Shown here piece by piece: positions 5,390-6,825 of a stretch of 6,825 nt of DNA (position 1 is the first letter of the stretch; each line of letters starts with the position of its first letter). Below the pieces are notes generated by a model. The model did not search any database. It worked only from the letters and a program-made list of their open reading frames with translations, and was not told the DNA's origin. A program made the position numbers and the translations under genes. The stretch is from Gammaproteobacteria bacterium (GTDB taxonomy: Bacteria > Pseudomonadota > Gammaproteobacteria > J044): positions 1-6,825 of the forward strand of contig JALWNJ010000097.1 in assembly GCA_026995955.1 (NCBI GenBank). The letters run 5' to 3'.

Positions 5390-5734
5390 TCACAGGCCGG
5401 CCTGGCGGCGTTCCCAAATCTCCTCGCACTCGATACAGCGCAGGGCCAGCGGATTGGCCTGAAGGCGCTGCTCCCCGATCGGCCCGCCACAGTCGACGCA
5501 GATGCCATATTCCCCGCCGTCGATACGCGCCAGAACGCGCTCGATCTGGTCGATCTCGGCCTCGGTCACGGCCTCGATGTCGTCCTCGACCTCGGCGTTT
5601 TCAAGCTCCAGCGCCTGCTCCTCCGCGTCCTTGTCCAGCGGCTGGGCCTTGCTGGCGCGGAGGCGTTCCAGGCGGGCACGCAACGCATCCAGCTGCTGCA
5701 ACAGGTCCTTGCGTAACTGTTCGGTGTCGATCAT
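5390..5734 (-). CDS. TraR/DksA-family zinc-finger protein
   Basis: A 114-residue member of the TraR/DksA C4 zinc-finger family, whose characterised members bind RNA polymerase in the secondary channel and adjust transcription, often together with ppGpp. Residues 1-70 are predicted to form the helical coiled-coil arm. C79/C82 (CVDCG) and C100/C103 (CIEC) make the zinc site, with the family phrase GEYGICVDCGGPIGEQRL leading in. The arm contains DKDA (34-37) and a strongly acidic stretch (38-60), but I do not see the exact DxxDxA tip of E. coli DksA. The ATG at 5734 was chosen because GGGAG precedes it at normal spacing. The in-frame ATG eight codons upstream (5758) lacks such a site. It is shorter than DksA (about 150 residues) and nearer the shorter DksA-like proteins, so no symbol is given. 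Confidence 0.88.
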   Translation of the reverse strand: MIDTEQLRKDLLQQLDALRARLERLRASKAQPLDKDAEEQALELENAEVEDDIEAVTEAEIDQIERVLARIDGGEYGICVDCGGPIGEQRLQANPLALRCIECEEIWERRQAGL

Positions 5735-5763
5735 TTCGATTCTCCCGTGGGCACACATGGGTC

Positions 5764-5791
5764 ATGATGGCACCGGTTGCGGTGCTTTCAA
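5764..5791 (-). promoter_or_regulatory. Possible promoter of the zinc-finger gene with an operator-like palindrome
   Basis: TTGAAA (5791-5786) and the weak -10-like CATCAT (5769-5764) are separated by 16 bp. Those 16 bp are exactly an inverted repeat, GCACCG-N4-CGGTGC (5770-5785). An inverted repeat filling a promoter spacer is a common operator position. The same sequence could instead be a hairpin after the ligA stop, but no T-run follows on the minus strand. Confidence 0.4.
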
Positions 5792-5801
5792 GTGATGCAG
5801 A

Positions 5802-6825
<1,024 letters not shown>

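Noticed and set aside
5385..5398. A 5-bp stem, GGCCT with AGGCC, overlapping the stop of the DksA-like gene.
   Set aside because: It is short and no T-run follows on the minus strand, so it is not a convincing terminator.

Overview
The window is GC-rich chromosomal DNA, and every gene I can support lies on the minus strand. It looks like a gammaproteobacterial genome, probably an anaerobically respiring or sulfur-oxidising type. This is inferred from the ligA and TraR/DksA proteins, a nap-type electron-transfer module and an FNR/ANR-type promoter. I cannot name a species.

Read in the direction of transcription (right to left), the window starts with the C-terminal half of ligA, the NAD-dependent DNA ligase (5802-6825, cut by the window edge). 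Next is a 114-residue TraR/DksA-family zinc-finger protein (5390-5734). A 70-residue protein of unknown function follows (5048-5260). It has its own sigma70-like promoter (TTGAAG, 17 bp, TATATA) and a clear intrinsic terminator (4986-5010), so it is a single-gene unit.

Beyond that terminator lies a regulatory region of about 310 bp. It holds three tandem 8-bp AATACT-type repeats, a near-consensus FNR/ANR box (TTGAC-N4-ATCAA) and a TCTAAT -10 element placed so that the box is centred exactly at -41.5. A predicted leader of about 218 nt follows.

This promoter should drive a four-gene operon: a periplasmic dihaem cytochrome c (4014-4673), a Tat-exported NapA-like molybdopterin/[4Fe-4S] oxidoreductase (1265-3955), a NapG-like Tat-exported four-cluster ferredoxin (634-1206) and a NapH-like membrane quinol oxidase subunit (1-633, cut by the window edge). 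The likely flow is quinol to NapH to NapG, then to the cytochrome and/or the molybdoenzyme and a periplasmic acceptor, switched on when oxygen is low.

The operon is not a standard nap operon. NapB, NapC and NapD are absent from the visible part, and a dihaem class I-type cytochrome comes first. The catalytic subunit also departs from canonical NapA in regions near the active site, so nitrate should not be assumed to be the substrate. Further oddities are a perfect 14-bp hairpin between the napA-like and napG-like genes, and a 12-nt tandem duplication at the cytochrome stop codon that creates a 17-codon frame overlapping the napA-like start.
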